Assembly (NCBI GenBank): GCA_030606585.1
Contig: JAUWGD010000040.1
Coordinates: forward strand, 1-13,109
Length of the DNA stretch: 13,109 nt
Source: Dehalococcoidales bacterium
GTDB lineage: Bacteria > Chloroflexota > Dehalococcoidia > Dehalococcoidales > RBG-16-60-22
Reading direction: 5' to 3'
Shown: positions 12,568 to 13,109 of the stretch, piece after piece
How the letters are laid out: every line of letters begins with the position of its first letter
How positions within the stretch are numbered: the first letter of the stretch is position 1
The notes under the pieces: generated by a model
What the model was told of the DNA's origin: nothing
The model's database searches: none
The model's input: only the letters and a program-made list of their open reading frames with translations
Made by a program: the position numbers and the translations under genes

Positions 12568-13109
12568 TTACTGTCGCCATCTGGCAGTGGCGCGGTCAAA
12601 CATCAGGCGCCTTAACAGGATACCCCCGATATCCCGGCTTACTTTCAAGTCATCACTCAGTCCGGCGGTGAGCCTTCTTATCATTATGAGTATAAACAGG
12701 GCGGCGCAACTCCAAATAATTTCCACCGGCTCGCGGAAATACCAGCTGACAAACGGTAATATCAGGAAGCAGATAAACATGCCCACGGGCAGACTGCGAC
12801 TGTAAGGACCGCCGACGATGGAACCCTCGCCTGATTTTTTGAATTTAGCTACTAAACGGGGGGCGGTCCTTATTAACAAGGCGATGATGACGGGTATAAT
12901 AGCCACGAGGCCGGATATGGGAACCAACGTTATAACCATAGCCAGGGCGATGCTGTTGCCCTTTTCACCATCGAATTTCGAAAATACCGGCCACATCTGA
13001 CCGCAGACGGCGGCCAATCCGGCAATAGCAATAATTGTTAAATCGAAACCGAGGAGTTTACCTGCCAGGACAGGCAGGACTCCCTTGATGAATTCACCCA
13101 GTACGCCCG
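12568..13109 (-). CDS. PlsY-like glycerol-3-phosphate acyltransferase family protein, 5' end beyond the window
   Basis: The visible 179 residues resemble PlsY, an integral membrane enzyme that moves an acyl group from acyl phosphate to glycerol 3-phosphate in phospholipid synthesis. Family landmarks are GEFIKGVLPVLAGKLLG (4-20), CGQMWPVFSKFDGEKG (35-50) and several membrane helices (about 53-80, 106-122 and 127-143). The usual Asp-X2-Lys-Gly is Glu-Phe-Ile-Lys-Gly, Gly-His is Gly-Gln, and Gly-Gly-Lys-Gly is Gly-Glu-Lys-Gly. The C-terminal His-Arg-X-Asn-Ile segment appears as IRRLTAGLSDDLK. These changes affect motifs tied to catalysis, so this may be a divergent paralog. The frame stays open to the right edge; an internal TTG at 13017 lies within the conserved part and is not the start. 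About 50 N-terminal residues, including the GSGN-type motif, are outside the window. Confidence 0.75.
   Translation of the reverse strand, partial: GVLGEFIKGVLPVLAGKLLGFDLTIIAIAGLAAVCGQMWPVFSKFDGEKGNSIALAMVITLVPISGLVAIIPVIIALLIRTAPRLVAKFKKSGEGSIVGGPYSRSLPVGMFICFLILPFVSWYFREPVEIIWSCAALFILIMIRRLTAGLSDDLKVSRDIGGILLRRLMFDRATARWRQ

Overview
The window looks like a piece of an anaerobic bacterial genome, probably metagenomic. A Chloroflexota (Dehalococcoidia-like) or similar anaerobic lineage is my best guess. The guess rests on gene content: a UroD-superfamily protein, an Fe-S aldo/keto reductase, a TIGR04076-type protein and a DUF169 protein, with rich use of GTG/TTG starts and sigma-70-like TTGATA/TATAAT promoters. 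No rRNA, tRNA, CRISPR array, intact mobile element or phage gene was found.

Layout. Bases 1-904 hold debris and little else: the tail of an unidentified protein, a 5'-truncated remnant of a CoA-transferase beta subunit, and a mini-ORF that repeats the last bases of that remnant in phase. About 400 bases without a recognisable gene follow. From 7651 down to 905 six genes lie head to tail on the minus strand: SDR oxidoreductase, two-domain cupin, Fe-S aldo/keto reductase, UroD-like protein, TIGR04076-type protein and acyl-CoA dehydrogenase-like protein. A near-consensus promoter (7767-7795) drives the start, and weaker internal promoters may add to it before the UroD-like and dehydrogenase genes. 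A DUF169 gene is transcribed divergently from an abutting promoter and ends in a clear intrinsic terminator. From 12047 down to 8822 a second minus-strand group encodes an Lrp/AsnC regulator, an MFS carrier and a membrane-anchored beta-propeller protein. A dodecin gene diverges from the regulator. A PlsY-like acyltransferase, converging on dodecin, runs off the right edge.

How the genes may work together. The SDR, dehydrogenase-like and UroD-like proteins, with a cupin and an Fe-S protein, suggest a catabolic or cofactor-linked pathway acting on a small organic or CoA-linked substrate. The substrate cannot be read from the sequence. The unusual theme is that several members keep the family fold signatures but lack the classical catalytic residues: the aldo/keto reductase has lost Tyr, Lys and His of its tetrad, the UroD-like protein lacks the His-X-Cys zinc motif of the methyltransferase branch, and the dehydrogenase has Met where the usual catalytic Glu sits. 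The regulator, MFS carrier and propeller genes form a plausible sense/import/surface unit. A near-perfect 20-bp palindrome over the regulator's own promoter suggests autoregulation.
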